Counted from the first letter of the stretch, positions 7,882 through 18,700 are shown. The stretch is 64,000 bases of DNA from Fluoribacter gormanii (GCF_900156395.1 NZ_FTNL01000009.1:1-64000), one strand, 5' to 3'. Numbers and translations are program-made. The notes: generated by a model not told the origin, from the sequence alone.

Positions 7882-10800
7882 TTATGAAGAAACTTGCCCC
7901 GCAATTAACCTTATCTCTGATTTTATCGCTGCAGAAATACGCTCACCTGGCAACACAATGCCTACTAAATTCAGAGGGTCTACAGATGAAATAGTTTGTG
8001 GTACCGCATCAAGTTCCACATTTCGCATAGCCCGTAAGGAATCCACAGCGTAAGGTAATGCAAATTGTTCGCCTAAAAATCCTTCAACAAAACGCCCCCC
8101 TCGTACCTCACCACGTAATTCAAGGCGTCGCAAAAAAATCAATAAATCGCGCCAACGAGGAATATTCTTCTCACGTACGAGCAAATCACGGAATACGACC
8201 CCATAGCGTTTCAACAGCATCCAACATGCCGCTTCTACACGTTTTTCATAATCAGCTTGTGCATGAACATGCAACAAAGACCAACGTCCTGTACTCAGAG
8301 GAAACAATGGTCTGCGACGATGTCGACTGCTGTATTTACGTTTTGTACTAATCAGGGTACGCACGTTATCAAAACTATCCGCTGAGACCATACCCGCAGC
8401 AACCAATTCCCATAAACCATTTTCTACTTCAATTTTTAAATTCCCCGTGCCACGAACAATGTCTGCATAGAATGAGGCGCCGTATTTTTGTAGGAATTGA
8501 TAAATATTGCGAGCAGGATGACTTAAACTATCCACTTCTTCGATATCATCCACAAGTTCATGAGGTGGAATCCAATCGGCTTCTTCGCGGACAAAAAATG
8601 TAATCGGTGCATTTCGAGTCGGGGCTAATCGCTTTGATTTTTTTGTTTCTTCTTCACTAATCACGACGGAAGGATGGGACGATACACGTCCCCAACCTAC
8701 AAGCCCACTCATACACAGTTTATCGAGCATCACCAGTTCATAGTCATGTACGCGTGCAGGAAAGATCTTGGATTCCCATGCATTTGCAGCAAGTTCAAAA
8801 CCCTGCAGTTGTCTAATAACCTCGAGAAGCCCACTCTCACCGTGCAGCTGATTTCCTTTTGCCACATGTTGCCATTTAAGTAACCAGGCCATAAATTGCG
8901 CCCGGGTAACGGGTTTGATCTGTTTGCGCAAGGATTCGGTAGTATAACGATGAATACGTGCCAGTAAACGACGCTCACACCACTCGATTTCACCGACATA
9001 CTCTGCACGAAAATTCCCACGCAATACATACCCGCTAGCCTCCAGTTTTAATAAAGCATGTTCCACATCCAAAGAGGAAAGCTGCAAACAGTCACAGAAT
9101 ATCTTTTGGGTGATTGGACCTGTATGCAAAAGCCAACCACGTAATGCGTTCAGTATGCTCTCATCTTGTGAGCTTGGTTCATCCTCAATATCCGCAATTT
9201 CGTTAGCGAATGTTGCTTGCGGGAAAATGCAATGAAAAGTCTTCTTTTTTTCAGCTGGCACATAATAATTTTTGCCTGCAACTGAAGCTAATGCGGCTCT
9301 TCCCTCCTGCTGTAACTCAATAAAATAACCTTTCCATGCAGGCAAAGTAGATTGACATTCAGACAATTGCATTATTTCAGGAAAAACAATCACCGTTTGC
9401 AAAACATCATGTAATTCATCTGCAGAACGAATATCTGGCCACGCTTGCTCTTGTACCTCTGCAATTGCTTTAGGATCCAGTTTACCCACCTCCTCCAAAA
9501 GTGCTTCGGGGAGTACACGGCGCATCTCGACTGCACGCGAGCGTCGCTCCTCTAAAGGAGCATCATCTAAAAATGCATAAGGGTTAGCATTTAAAATTTC
9601 ATGGGAAAATACCGAAGGAACTGGAGTATCTACTGCAATACAGGTAATACTCTTGGACTCAATAGCCTGGATCACCTGCGCAAATCCTTCAATGTCTAGA
9701 GCTTCCATCAGAATATCTTTCATGGTCTCTTCTATGAGTGGATGCTCGGGCAAGATGACATCTCGCCCCCCCAAATTATCCTGGCATGCCGCCGCGTCTG
9801 GAAAAACAGCAGCCAATAAATCATCTGCCAACATACGCTGGATGTTTGGAGGAATTTTTTTACCACCACGAAAACGCAATAATGATAAGGAACGTGAAGC
9901 TACTGCGCGAAATCGCACACCTAACAAAGGGGATTGCAATACTGCTTGCGTCACAACCTCTTTTAACGTATTGGTATGCAAAAAGTGAAACACATCAGAT
10001 AAAGGAAAACTATGTTGTTCTGCCAAAGAAATATTTAGTCCATTATCGGTTGCCGCAGCTTGTAATTCAAAATTAAAAGATCGACAAAATTTCTTGCGAA
10101 GAGCCAATCCCCAGGCTTTATTGATACGTGCGCCAAAAGGTGCATGAATAATCAGTTGCATCCCGCCACTTTCATCAAAGAAACGCTCTGCAATCACTGT
10201 TTTTTGTGTCGGGACGGCCCCCAAAATTTGTCGACCTAAACGAACATATTCCAGCAACTGCTCTGCGGCCGAACCATCCAGCCCACAATGATTTATTAAC
10301 CATTCAATCGCGGCCTTAATTTCAGGATGGTTTTTTATATCAACAAGTTGCGGACTTTTTTCTGGCAACAATTCACTTATTTTTTCGCGCATCTGCGAAA
10401 CCTGAAGGGATAACTCAATACTGCGTGCCGGTGCTTCTCCTAGCCAAAAAGGTACGTTAGGTGGAGCACCATGTGCATCTTCCACAAGTACGCGTCCATT
10501 TTCAATGCGAAGTATTTTCCAGGAGTTAGTCCCTAGTAAAAAAATGTCACCGCGATTGCTTTCTACCGCAAAATCTTCATCCAAAGTCCCTACCATGGCA
10601 TTATCAGGCATCGCAATAACGGTAAATAATCCATTGTCTGGAATAGCACCTCCACTGGTAATTGCTGCAAGGCGGCTGCCTCGCCGTGCTTTGATCACAT
10701 GATTTACCTGATCTCTATGAATATAGGCACCGTAGCGTCCTCGCGAACCAGCGATTCCTTCAGATAACATCGTAAGAATTTCATCAAACTTGTCCCATGT

Positions 10801-12138
10801 TAAATGATGATAAGGATAAGCGTTTTTAAAGGAGTTAAAGAGCGATTTCTCTTCCCAATCCTGAGTAGCACATGCAGCTACAATTTGTTGTGCCAAAATA
10901 TCGAGCGGCTCTTGGGGAACAATTAACTGATCCAAATCCCCCTGGCGTATTGCATAGACCAGTGCGGCACACTCCAATAACTCATCGCGGGTAGTTGCAA
11001 AAATACGGCCTTTGGAAATCGCGGCATGCCAGTGACCTGCCCTTCCTATACGTTGTAATGCGGTGGCAATAGCGCGTGGCGAGCCAATTTGGCAAACCAG
11101 ATCAATACTGCCAATATCAATACCTAACTCCAAAGAGGCTGTAGCAACTAGTACTTGTAATTCTCCATTTTTTAATTTTGTTTCTGCTTCAAGCCTTATT
11201 TTTCGCGATAAACTGCCATGATGAGCTAAAACTTTATGCCCCCCTAAACGTTGCTCTAAATGATGGGCAACCCGTTCCGCCAATTTTCGGGTGTTGACAA
11301 ATACCAAAGTAGAACGATGCTCTCGGGTATAAGCAGCAATTTTTTCGTACATTTCATCCCACATTTCATTGGATGCAACAGCCGATAATTCACTGTCTGG
11401 CACCACAACCTGCAAATCCAATTGGCGCTCATGTCCTATATTGACCAATTTCACTCTGGTTTTCTTAGCACCTGTTAAAAAATGTGCTACTTTTTCCAAA
11501 GGTTTTTGAGTAGCAGATAATCCAATGCGAATACATGGTTTTAGAGTGAGTGCTTCCAAACGTTCCAGAGATAAAGCCAGGTGTGTACCCCGTTTGTTGT
11601 TTGCCAGAGCATGAATTTCATCAACTATTACTGTATGAACACTTGCCAAATTAATACGGCTTTTCTCAGCAGTTAATAAAATATAAAAAGACTCAGGTGT
11701 GGTGATTAGAATATGTGGTGGGTGCTTGAGCATTTTTTGTCGCTCATTGGCAGGTGTGTCTCCTGTTCTCACGGCGACGCGAATTTCGGACAAGTATATG
11801 CCACGCTCTTTGGCTAATTCTGTAATTTCCTGCAATGGTACGAGTAAGTTTTTTTGCACATCATTTCCGAGTGCTTTTAGTGGTGAAACATACAAGACTT
11901 CAGTCATATCCTGTAAATTTCCCGATATGGCTTTACGCACTAAACTATCCAGGCATGCTAAAAATGCAGCAAGGGTTTTTCCTGAGCCTGTTGGCGAAGA
12001 AATGAGGGTATCATTGCCTGCCAAAATAAATGGCCATCCTTGCTCCTGTGGTTCAGTAGGCTTACCTACTTTTTGGATAAACCAATCCTGAACGAGCTGA
12101 TGGGCCCAAGCAAGGCTCTGATAGTTTGGTGAATTCAT
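7882..12138 (-). CDS. lhr: Large ATP-dependent helicase Lhr (long form)
   Basis: The 1418-residue SF2 DNA helicase matches Lhr, a 3'-5' translocase involved in DNA repair. The Lhr-core is at about 1-900: Walker A PTGSGKT (Lys54), Walker B DEIH (Asp173), LSATQKP, VFVNTRKLAERV, SLELGIDIG and the motif VI ALQRIGRAGHW. The rest is the C-terminal extension found in long Lhr proteins (E. coli about 1540 residues), with winged-helix-like repeats. ATG 12138 begins close to the helicase domain. The gene is monocistronic, followed on the minus strand by a short gap to the end of the IQM-like gene. Confidence 0.93.
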   Translation of the reverse strand: MNSPNYQSLAWAHQLVQDWFIQKVGKPTEPQEQGWPFILAGNDTLISSPTGSGKTLAAFLACLDSLVRKAISGNLQDMTEVLYVSPLKALGNDVQKNLLVPLQEITELAKERGIYLSEIRVAVRTGDTPANERQKMLKHPPHILITTPESFYILLTAEKSRINLASVHTVIVDEIHALANNKRGTHLALSLERLEALTLKPCIRIGLSATQKPLEKVAHFLTGAKKTRVKLVNIGHERQLDLQVVVPDSELSAVASNEMWDEMYEKIAAYTREHRSTLVFVNTRKLAERVAHHLEQRLGGHKVLAHHGSLSRKIRLEAETKLKNGELQVLVATASLELGIDIGSIDLVCQIGSPRAIATALQRIGRAGHWHAAISKGRIFATTRDELLECAALVYAIRQGDLDQLIVPQEPLDILAQQIVAACATQDWEEKSLFNSFKNAYPYHHLTWDKFDEILTMLSEGIAGSRGRYGAYIHRDQVNHVIKARRGSRLAAITSGGAIPDNGLFTVIAMPDNAMVGTLDEDFAVESNRGDIFLLGTNSWKILRIENGRVLVEDAHGAPPNVPFWLGEAPARSIELSLQVSQMREKISELLPEKSPQLVDIKNHPEIKAAIEWLINHCGLDGSAAEQLLEYVRLGRQILGAVPTQKTVIAERFFDESGGMQLIIHAPFGARINKAWGLALRKKFCRSFNFELQAAATDNGLNISLAEQHSFPLSDVFHFLHTNTLKEVVTQAVLQSPLLGVRFRAVASRSLSLLRFRGGKKIPPNIQRMLADDLLAAVFPDAAACQDNLGGRDVILPEHPLIEETMKDILMEALDIEGFAQVIQAIESKSITCIAVDTPVPSVFSHEILNANPYAFLDDAPLEERRSRAVEMRRVLPEALLEEVGKLDPKAIAEVQEQAWPDIRSADELHDVLQTVIVFPEIMQLSECQSTLPAWKGYFIELQQEGRAALASVAGKNYYVPAEKKKTFHCIFPQATFANEIADIEDEPSSQDESILNALRGWLLHTGPITQKIFCDCLQLSSLDVEHALLKLEASGYVLRGNFRAEYVGEIEWCERRLLARIHRYTTESLRKQIKPVTRAQFMAWLLKWQHVAKGNQLHGESGLLEVIRQLQGFELAANAWESKIFPARVHDYELVMLDKLCMSGLVGWGRVSSHPSVVISEEETKKSKRLAPTRNAPITFFVREEADWIPPHELVDDIEEVDSLSHPARNIYQFLQKYGASFYADIVRGTGNLKIEVENGLWELVAAGMVSADSFDNVRTLISTKRKYSSRHRRRPLFPLSTGRWSLLHVHAQADYEKRVEAACWMLLKRYGVVFRDLLVREKNIPRWRDLLIFLRRLELRGEVRGGRFVEGFLGEQFALPYAVDSLRAMRNVELDAVPQTISSVDPLNLVGIVLPGERISAAIKSEIRLIAGQVSS

Positions 12139-12236
12139 AAGATTAATGATAAATGAGCAAATTCAATACATAGTATAGGCGATATTACTCGAATATAGGA
12201 CCTCCTCAAATTGTACATTTTATCGATTAATACTTA

Positions 12237-12509
12237 TTATTCAGCATCGATAAGAATTTGCTCAATTTCTTTATTTTTAAAAACTACATGCTGATGCAAA
12301 CCTATTGCAATTACTGATGGGGCTAACTCTTTCATTGTCTTGATTGCTTCTTGTTTTTGCATTTCTGTACTGTTTTGTTTTTCAAGAATCGCTACATTCG
12401 CTAAAAATGCGGCAATTGTGCCTTTTCTTACTATTTTGCCATTGATGGATGTGTTATCAACTCCATCGGGTAATATATCTTCAGGTCGAATTGAGCTATT
12501 AGTTGACAT
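12237..12509 (-). CDS. Small hypothetical protein
   Basis: A 90-residue soluble protein of unknown function. I start it at ATG 12509 because a near-perfect ribosome site (AAGGAGG, 5 bases) precedes it; a start 14 codons upstream lacks one. It begins MSTNSSIRPEDILPDG, has a central helix (GTIAAFLANVAILEK) and an acidic C-terminus. It follows the 12548 gene on the same strand, and the longer frame of one overlaps the other by 4 bases, so the two may be expressed together. No family recognised. Confidence 0.7.
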   Translation of the reverse strand: MSTNSSIRPEDILPDGVDNTSINGKIVRKGTIAAFLANVAILEKQNSTEMQKQEAIKTMKELAPSVIAIGLHQHVVFKNKEIEQILIDAE

Positions 12510-12547
12510 ATTTTCCTCCTTACATATGATGATACGCTCTATTTTTT

Positions 12548-12886
12548 TCAAAAACTCAAGTGATGCGCAGTTTCAGCCTCATCTGATTGAGAGTGTTCTA
12601 CGACCATACCTTGCCTTAACTCCTGCATTAACTTTGTTTGCTTGACCGCCCATAATGAAGATGCTTTATGAATTTCTTTGTACTCAGAAATAATATCCTG
12701 AACCTTTTTTTTCATTTGTTGCTCTACATCAGGAGCAGAATGAATTCCCTCTGCATGCGCCTGCTCTACCAATTCTGTTCCTGCATTTAAAGTCTCTTGA
12801 ACCCTTTGAAAATTAATCCCCTTTCGCAAAAATTCTTTTAGCATTAAGATCACTCTGTTTATCAAATAATGCACGAACTTTAGCAT
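12548..12886 (-). CDS. Small hypothetical helical protein
   Basis: The open frame encodes 112 residues, helical and rich in Gln, Glu and Lys. A second ATG at 12844 (MLKEFLRKGINF) is an alternative start giving 98 residues; neither start has a strong ribosome site. It contains several Met/Gln-rich amphipathic helices and ends with a His-rich tail (AETAHHLSF). The spacing to the following 90-residue gene suggests a bicistronic unit. Function unknown. Confidence 0.6.
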   Translation of the reverse strand: MLKFVHYLINRVILMLKEFLRKGINFQRVQETLNAGTELVEQAHAEGIHSAPDVEQQMKKKVQDIISEYKEIHKASSLWAVKQTKLMQELRQGMVVEHSQSDEAETAHHLSF

Positions 12887-12937
12887 TATTTGAGCACAAA
12901 TTAAAACGCAGTGTTTCTTTCCATTCCATGGTAAAAA

Positions 12938-13165
12938 ATGATTATTATTATTTGTGGCACTTCATCCTCAGGGAACTCAACTCTTTGCCAAGAATTGCAA
13001 AACCGACTTGATGATGGCTAGCTCACAAATGTCTTGAAGCCCCTCGCAGAGCAAGGCTTCAAAATTGTTGTTGATTCGTTTATTACAACCATGGATGAAT
13101 TTAATCGCTACAAAGAAGCATTACAACAATATGGAATTTTATTTGTTTATCCTTATGCTTTCTGA
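12938..13165 (+). pseudogene. Decayed chloramphenicol phosphotransferase-like kinase
   Basis: From ATG 12938 the frame reads MIIIICGTSSSGNSTLCQEL, a P-loop whose Lys has become Asn, followed after nine residues by an in-frame TAG. The same frame continues past the stop with FKIVVDSFITTMDEFNRY and YGILFVYPYAF before a second stop. Order and motifs (GTSSSGK, FxxxxDxF, Y.ILFV) fit the chloramphenicol phosphotransferase-like AAA kinase family (about 180-200 residues), of which roughly one third remains. Loss of the P-loop Lys, an internal stop and C-terminal deletion all point to a dead gene. Confidence 0.65.
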
Positions 13166-13343
13166 ACAGTAATCGAGCAAAAAGACAATCGATTAATACT
13201 TTAAATAGACGAAATTAAAACCAACGTGATCTAATTTTGATCTTCGCTATTATTTTATGATCTAGTTGTGCTAAGATGCGCTTGCCTTCTCTACTTTTTA
13301 GAGAAAGCTTGAATTTTTATAATGAGAGCGAGGTTGAAATAAA

Positions 13344-13868
13344 ATGGCGTTTACGAAGTTTTTTAAAGATACAGCGGCGGAGATTGGAGAGTTAGTTACA
13401 AACAAGCCCGGAATTTATACTTCAGTTCAAAAGTTAATTAATCATTTAGAATTTGAAGCAAAAGAAGGCAAAAAAAACCTTCCTAAAGATGTTCTCAATG
13501 CGGTCCAACAGCTCAAAGCTCAATTACAGTCAACACTAGATAAATTTGACATAGATCTTGATAAGGGAATACGAATTATAGCGTATAAGAATCGAGTTAA
13601 AGAAATGGCCGAGGAATGTCGCTCAGCGATCTATAGTTGGGAACCTACCTTAACGGCACACACTGGAGCATTCAATAAGCTCAAAGCGTACTTGAACGCG
13701 TTTCTGGAAGAATATTTTGGGATTGATTCATATTTTACAATAGAGAAAAACGCTCTTGCCTTGAACCCGAAGATGAGTTTCGCTTTCGAGAAGGCAAAAA
13801 GTGACCTCACCGAAGAAGTATTTCAAAGTCCTGAAGATCTTCCTTGCAGCTGTATCCCAGGATACTAA
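13344..13868 (+). CDS. Hypothetical protein with CSCIPGY C-terminus
   Basis: The 174-residue protein is soluble, helical and without a signal peptide. Noticeable features are an N-terminal amphipathic helix (FTKFFKDTAAEIGEL), Lys/Gln-rich helices at about 45-70, and two Cys three residues apart close to the end (CSCIPGY). That end is not a canonical CAAX box, but clustered terminal Cys could be acylated. It is preceded by about 180 bp of empty sequence and followed by a 12 bp hairpin. It could be a small effector; no family was recognised. Confidence 0.65.
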   Translation: MAFTKFFKDTAAEIGELVTNKPGIYTSVQKLINHLEFEAKEGKKNLPKDVLNAVQQLKAQLQSTLDKFDIDLDKGIRIIAYKNRVKEMAEECRSAIYSWEPTLTAHTGAFNKLKAYLNAFLEEYFGIDSYFTIEKNALALNPKMSFAFEKAKSDLTEEVFQSPEDLPCSCIPGY

Positions 13869-13882
13869 AATAGGGAATTTCT

Positions 13883-13913
13883 TATAACCTGGGAGAACAC
13901 ATCCCAGGTTATA
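13883..13913. terminator. Hairpin of the CCTGGG family
   Basis: A perfect 12 bp stem (TATAACCTGGGA / TCCCAGGTTATA) with a 7-base loop, 14 bp after the stop of the 174-residue gene. It lacks a clear T-run, so it may end transcription inefficiently or stabilise the message. It shares the AACCTGGG core with hairpins at 15229, 25132 and 45198. Confidence 0.6.
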
Positions 13914-14053
13914 TTCCATATAGCGTACTCACAAATAAACTCCAAATTCATTTCCAAAAAAATAAAGCCTAGCCTTTTTGTTTTTCAATTCTTCTACCAA
14001 TCAATCAATGCTAATATTGCTGATATAAATCAAAAAATTAAGAAGGAAGTATT

Positions 14054-14107
14054 ATGCTCCAAGGAAGATCAGCTCAGCCAACTCATTACTTAGGAGTTAG
14101 CCTATGA
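14054..14107 (+). CDS. 17-residue leader peptide coupled to the AI-2E exporter
   Basis: A short frame (MLQGRSAQPTHYLGVSL) starts at ATG 14054 behind a good Shine-Dalgarno (AAGGAAG, 4 bases). Its TGA overlaps the ATG of the downstream transporter in an ATGA tetranucleotide. The downstream start has its own TAGGAG inside this frame. The arrangement suggests translational coupling or a regulatory leader. Supported by ribosome site and overlap only; the peptide has no recognisable homology. Confidence 0.45.
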   Translation: MLQGRSAQPTHYLGVSL

Positions 14108-15183
14108 GCCGCACCATTCTCGTTACATCCGGATTAATAATCATATGGATAGTTGGTTACTTCCTGGTGATAGGAAGCCATGTATTGATTCCTTTTGTAA
14201 TTGCGGTTTTCATTTGGTATCTTCTTAATACGATAAGTAACATCATACAACGAATACCAGCAATACCTAATTGGCTCAGTATGATTTGTGCCTTTGTAAT
14301 ACTTGGAGTGTCTCTTTTAATTTTTATAAATATCATTACCAATAATGTCACGAATGTCATCGCTGCATCCAATCGCTATCAAGAAAACTTATTAGCAATT
14401 TTTAGCAACATTGATCAAAAATTTCATATTCAAATATTAGCGAGTATGAATAGCATGATCAAAAGTCTCAATTTTCAAACGATTTTTACAAGCGTTTATG
14501 GGGTATTCACAACGCTTACCAGTTCGACAGTGCTCATTTTATTGTATGTTGCCTTTTTATTTGTCGAACAACATTTTTTTCTAAAAAAAATTGACGCGCT
14601 TTTTCCCTCTTTGGAAAGTCGTCTCTTGGTTAACAATATCATTAGCCATATCGCAAACAACACGCAGACTTATCTGGGAATTAAATCCATTTTGAGCATT
14701 ATTACCGCTCTTTCCAGTTGGATAATCATGAAATGGGTGAAATTGGATTTTGCAGAATTTTGGGCACTGCTTATCTTTTTCCTCAATTTTATTCCCAATA
14801 TTGGTGCCATTATTGCGATTGCATTTCCAGCCACTTTGGCCCTTGTTCAATTTGCCAGTTGGATTCCTTTCACTGAAATCACCCTGGGTCTGGGAACCAT
14901 ACAATTTATTGTAGGAAATTTGGTTGAACCACGTTTTTTAAGTAATTCATTGAATTTAAGCCCATTAGTTATCTTAATTGCATTAGCAGTTTGGGGTGCA
15001 ATATGGGGAATATTAGGAATGTTTCTCTCCGTCCCCATCACCGTCATGATGATGATTGTCTTTGCCCATTTTGAAAAAACCAGGCCTATAGCCATTCTTT
15101 TATCTCAAGACGGAGATATCTTCAAAACTTATGAACTATTGCCTACGAATAACTCACTCGAGCAAGATTGGACTCAATATTAA
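14104..15183 (+). CDS. AI-2E family (PerM/YhhT-like) transporter
   Basis: The 359-residue inner-membrane protein has about eight hydrophobic segments: three in the first 80 residues, a soluble region at 80-135, then five more. Family hallmarks are the C-terminal LNFIPNIGAIIAIAFPA and GNLVEPRFLSNSLNLSPLVILIALAVWG..LGMFLSVP. Members export small molecules (TqsA has been linked to AI-2) or act as Na+/H+ antiporters, so the substrate here is open. A short leader overlaps its start and a strong hairpin follows it. Confidence 0.9.
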   Translation: MSRTILVTSGLIIIWIVGYFLVIGSHVLIPFVIAVFIWYLLNTISNIIQRIPAIPNWLSMICAFVILGVSLLIFINIITNNVTNVIAASNRYQENLLAIFSNIDQKFHIQILASMNSMIKSLNFQTIFTSVYGVFTTLTSSTVLILLYVAFLFVEQHFFLKKIDALFPSLESRLLVNNIISHIANNTQTYLGIKSILSIITALSSWIIMKWVKLDFAEFWALLIFFLNFIPNIGAIIAIAFPATLALVQFASWIPFTEITLGLGTIQFIVGNLVEPRFLSNSLNLSPLVILIALAVWGAIWGILGMFLSVPITVMMMIVFAHFEKTRPIAILLSQDGDIFKTYELLPTNNSLEQDWTQY

Positions 15184-15228
15184 AGCAGGAAAGAAAACTT
15201 GTCTCGATTTAAAGAGTAAAAGCGATAT

Positions 15229-15265
15229 AAAAGCCTGGGTGCGGCGCAGCGAAACCCAGGCTTTT
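15229..15265. terminator. Bidirectional hairpin (CCTGGGTGCGGCG family)
   Basis: A perfect 12 bp stem (AAAAGCCTGGGT / ACCCAGGCTTTT) encloses a 13-base loop (GCGGCGCAGCGAA). Read on the plus strand it ends in TTTT, and by symmetry it does so on the minus strand too. It lies between the convergent exporter and VOC genes, so it can serve both as a terminator. Confidence 0.8.
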
Positions 15266-15281
15266 GCGCAGTTAAAAACGT

Positions 15282-15659
15282 TTACTTTGGTTCCCAGAAT
15301 GCAATATGAGCTCCGGTAGGATCTTTAATAATCGCAAAAAGGCCCATATCTCCAGCAGGAGTCACTCCTTTAATTTCTTGAGCTCCATTTTGTTTGGCTT
15401 TTGCTAAAGTATCTGCAACATTACTCACCGAAATATAAGCCATCCAATGAGGTGGAATTTCGTTTTGTTGATTAGCAGGAATTTGCCAGATACCCGCAAA
15501 TTCTTTATCGTTGGCTTGAATCAGAGTGTATGTCATTTCACCAGAATGTATTTCTTTAAATTGCCACCCTAATACTTTGCTATAAAACTCTTTCGCTTGG
15601 TTCACATCCGCAGTAGCTAATTCATTCCAACAGAATTGACCCATAGAATTTTGTGACAT
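15282..15659 (-). CDS. VOC (glyoxalase-fold) family protein
   Basis: The 125-residue protein has the beta-alpha-beta-beta-beta repeats of the vicinal-oxygen-chelate superfamily: FCWNELATADVNQAKEFYSKVLGW at the start, AGIWQIP, HWMAYISVSNVADTLAKAKQNGA for the second module, and DPTGAHIAFWEP at the end. It resembles the subgroup annotated as glyoxalase-like/hydroxylase without proven substrate. The second ATG (15659) is chosen because AAGGA lies 7 bases before it; the first ATG is too close. A bidirectional hairpin separates it from the convergent exporter. Confidence 0.85.
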   Translation of the reverse strand: MSQNSMGQFCWNELATADVNQAKEFYSKVLGWQFKEIHSGEMTYTLIQANDKEFAGIWQIPANQQNEIPPHWMAYISVSNVADTLAKAKQNGAQEIKGVTPAGDMGLFAIIKDPTGAHIAFWEPK

Positions 15660-15748
15660 AATCATTTCCTTATTTTATTAGCAGTGTTTGAATGATAGCT
15701 CACAATTGCAAAAGATGTTAGAAAATATGATCCGGAAGAGTATGCCTA

Positions 15749-18700
15749 TCATGCAGCTGAAGCAGCTGCAGCAGCTTCGCTTAACTCATTTTGGAATTTC
15801 TCCAAATCAGGAAAAAGATTCTTGCGAAATTCAAAAAGGTTTCTTTCTATTGATGAAGCAAAAAATCCGGGTTTATACGGTTTTTCTTCTTTATAATATG
15901 CCTCATACAGAGGAGCAAGAATGTGTTTATCTATCCACTCCATAAATTGGTTGAGACGCTTATTTGAAGAAAATTTAGGGAGGTTTTCATTAAACTCTTC
16001 ACGGAGATCGTTAACTAAATCGCCTGCTTTATCGTGATTAGCAGATGCAAATCTCTTTAATTGTTCTTTTGAATCATTAAGGTTATCCAAGCATAAATCA
16101 TTTCTAGCGATACCAATATTTGTCGCTAATTTCTTCACTTCTGCTTGATGACGTGCGAACACTTGCAATAAACTTGCCAAAATAATACTCATTATCTCCT
16201 CTTCTGAACCCTTTGCAACATCCCCCAAGTTTCTAAATTCAAGGTCAATATTATCTATAATTTGCTGTACTATTATTTTTCTCTTACTCACAAGCTCACT
16301 CTGTTGTTCAAGCAACTTCGTTAATTTGCCAAATTCCTCAATTTGGTCAAAAGGTTTTACCCTTTGTTGTAACTTATTAAATAATTTTTTTATAGACTCT
16401 ATGTCCAGAGTACTATTTTCACTCTTAAAAGCCTGCTTCAGTTCTTCATAAGCTTCATTATATTCTTGAATTTGCTTTGCAGTCGCAGCATTCAGAGGAT
16501 AAGTTTTCTCTTTATACACCAGTGAATTCCCTTCACCAGTTATAGTAAGTGAGGAATAGGCTGCAAACCTTTTTATTAAATCATCTAGCTCTCTTTGTTT
16601 TTCAACAAAACGGGTAATTTGCTTTTTATTTTCTTCTAATTGAGTAAGCCGTTTTTTTATATTCTGTAAGGATTCTTCAGTTAAAGGTTTTGACTCCGAA
16701 GAAATCTCATCACTTAGAACCTCGGCTAATATTTTATAGTCGAAATTATACCCCTTAACCATTTGTGCCGTAGAAACATCCAGAGCATAATTAGCGCCTT
16801 GAAAAGATAGACTGTTTTCTTCCACAGTAAACGGAGTAAGATTCGAAAACTGTTCTTTGAAATTTAAAAAAAGTTCTATCCTGTTTTTTCGTTGCTCCTC
16901 AAGAAAAGCAATAGTAATCTTTTGATTTTTTTCTAATTGAATGAACTGTTCTTTAATTCTCTTTAAAGACTCTGTAGTTAAAGGTTTTGAGTCTAAAGAA
17001 CACTCTTCACTAAAAACCTTGGCTAATATTGTATAGACGGAATTATACCCCTTAACCATTGGTTCCGTAGACTTATCCAGAGTGTAACTAACTCCTTGAA
17101 AAGATAGATTTTTTCCTTGTAAGCTAAACGGGGTGAAACTTAAAAACTTTTCTTTGTGCTCTAGAAATTCCAATCTGTTTGTTCTTTGCTCCTCAAGATA
17201 AGCAATGATATATTTTTGGTTTTCTTCTAGTTGAGTAAACCGTTCTCTTATCTTCTGTAAGAATTCTGTACTTATCTTTAAAGGTTTTGACTCCGAGGAA
17301 AACTCGTTAAAAACCTTAGCTAAACTTTCATAACAGTAATTATACCTCTCAACCATTTGTTGGGTAGAATGATCCAGAATATAATTAGTTCCTTGAAAAG
17401 ATAGAGCGTTTTCCTGTAAGGTAATTTTATTTAAGACCAATGGCGTATAGTTTGAAGACTTTTCTTTGAAATCTAAAAACTCCAGCCTGTTTTTCCTTTG
17501 CTCTTCGAGATAAGCAATAATAGACTTTTGAATTTTTTGTAACGCGGCAAACTGTTCTTTCTTATCTTTATATGAAATGGGGTCTACTGCAAACTGCTTA
17601 TCACTCAATGCCTCGGTTAATAGTTCATGAGCGAGATTATACTGCTCAACCAAATTTTTAGTTGGAATATCCAAGGAATATATTTCTCCCTGATATTCTA
17701 ATGAATCATTCTGCAAATTGAATTGAACAAGTGATTTTGAAAGTTGACTTTTTGCATCCAAAAGATCCAATCTATTCTTTTTTCGACCTTCTTCATAAGC
17801 AACAATATACTGCTCAATTTCAGTTTTGCTTTCCCTTAGAAGTTGTAATTCATAATGAAAATCAACATACTCGCTCGACTTATTTTCATCCTTAAACGCA
17901 TCACTTATTTTTGCTCGTGCTGAAGTATAATTCTCTAAATTTTTTCTAATGGAATCAGAGATAAAATAAGATTTACCATTGTAATTAAAAAATTCCTTTT
18001 CAATTGCTACCAAGGGAAAATCTTTTTCAAATTGCACTTTTAATTTCTTGATGTTGCTGCTTGCATATCGAACATGGCGAACAATAGCGCAGTTATCAGG
18101 AACATCGGTTGAGAACCCCAAAGTATAAGTTAAGAGCCTATGTAAATACCATTGTGCCCGCTGATTATCCAAACCACTCTTAAAGTCATATTCAAGTGCT
18201 TTTTGATAATTATCATACCTTTGGTAAAAATCGTGAGGCGCATGTGTAAATGCCTCGTAGAGGCTAGCTCTTTTGGCACAAAAATCTAAATCTTTTGCAA
18301 TTAAATCTTTAATGGCTTGCTGATGAGTTACAATGAGACTGATAACTTGAGCAATATATTCTTTTTTCTCGGTTAGTTGGGCAAGTAAATTTTGTCGCTC
18401 TTTTATAATTGCCTCTCTGGCAGTCAGATCATCATCCCATTCCATTGAGGACGTAAGTAGTTTTGCCGCATAGTCAGTTGCATTAAAACTAAAATTAGCC
18501 GATTTTAATTTTGTTGCTAAATCATCCGCTCCTCTTTTCGTATTGTAATAGGCTGTATTAATAATACCTTTTACAGCAGACAACCCCTCATGAACGGTCT
18601 TAAGCTCCTCGAGCTTTTGCTTAATCTCAGCATCCAGTTTTGATATTTCCAATTTGTCTTCAATTAATTTACAGACTTGTTCGAAATCAAATTTTTTCTT

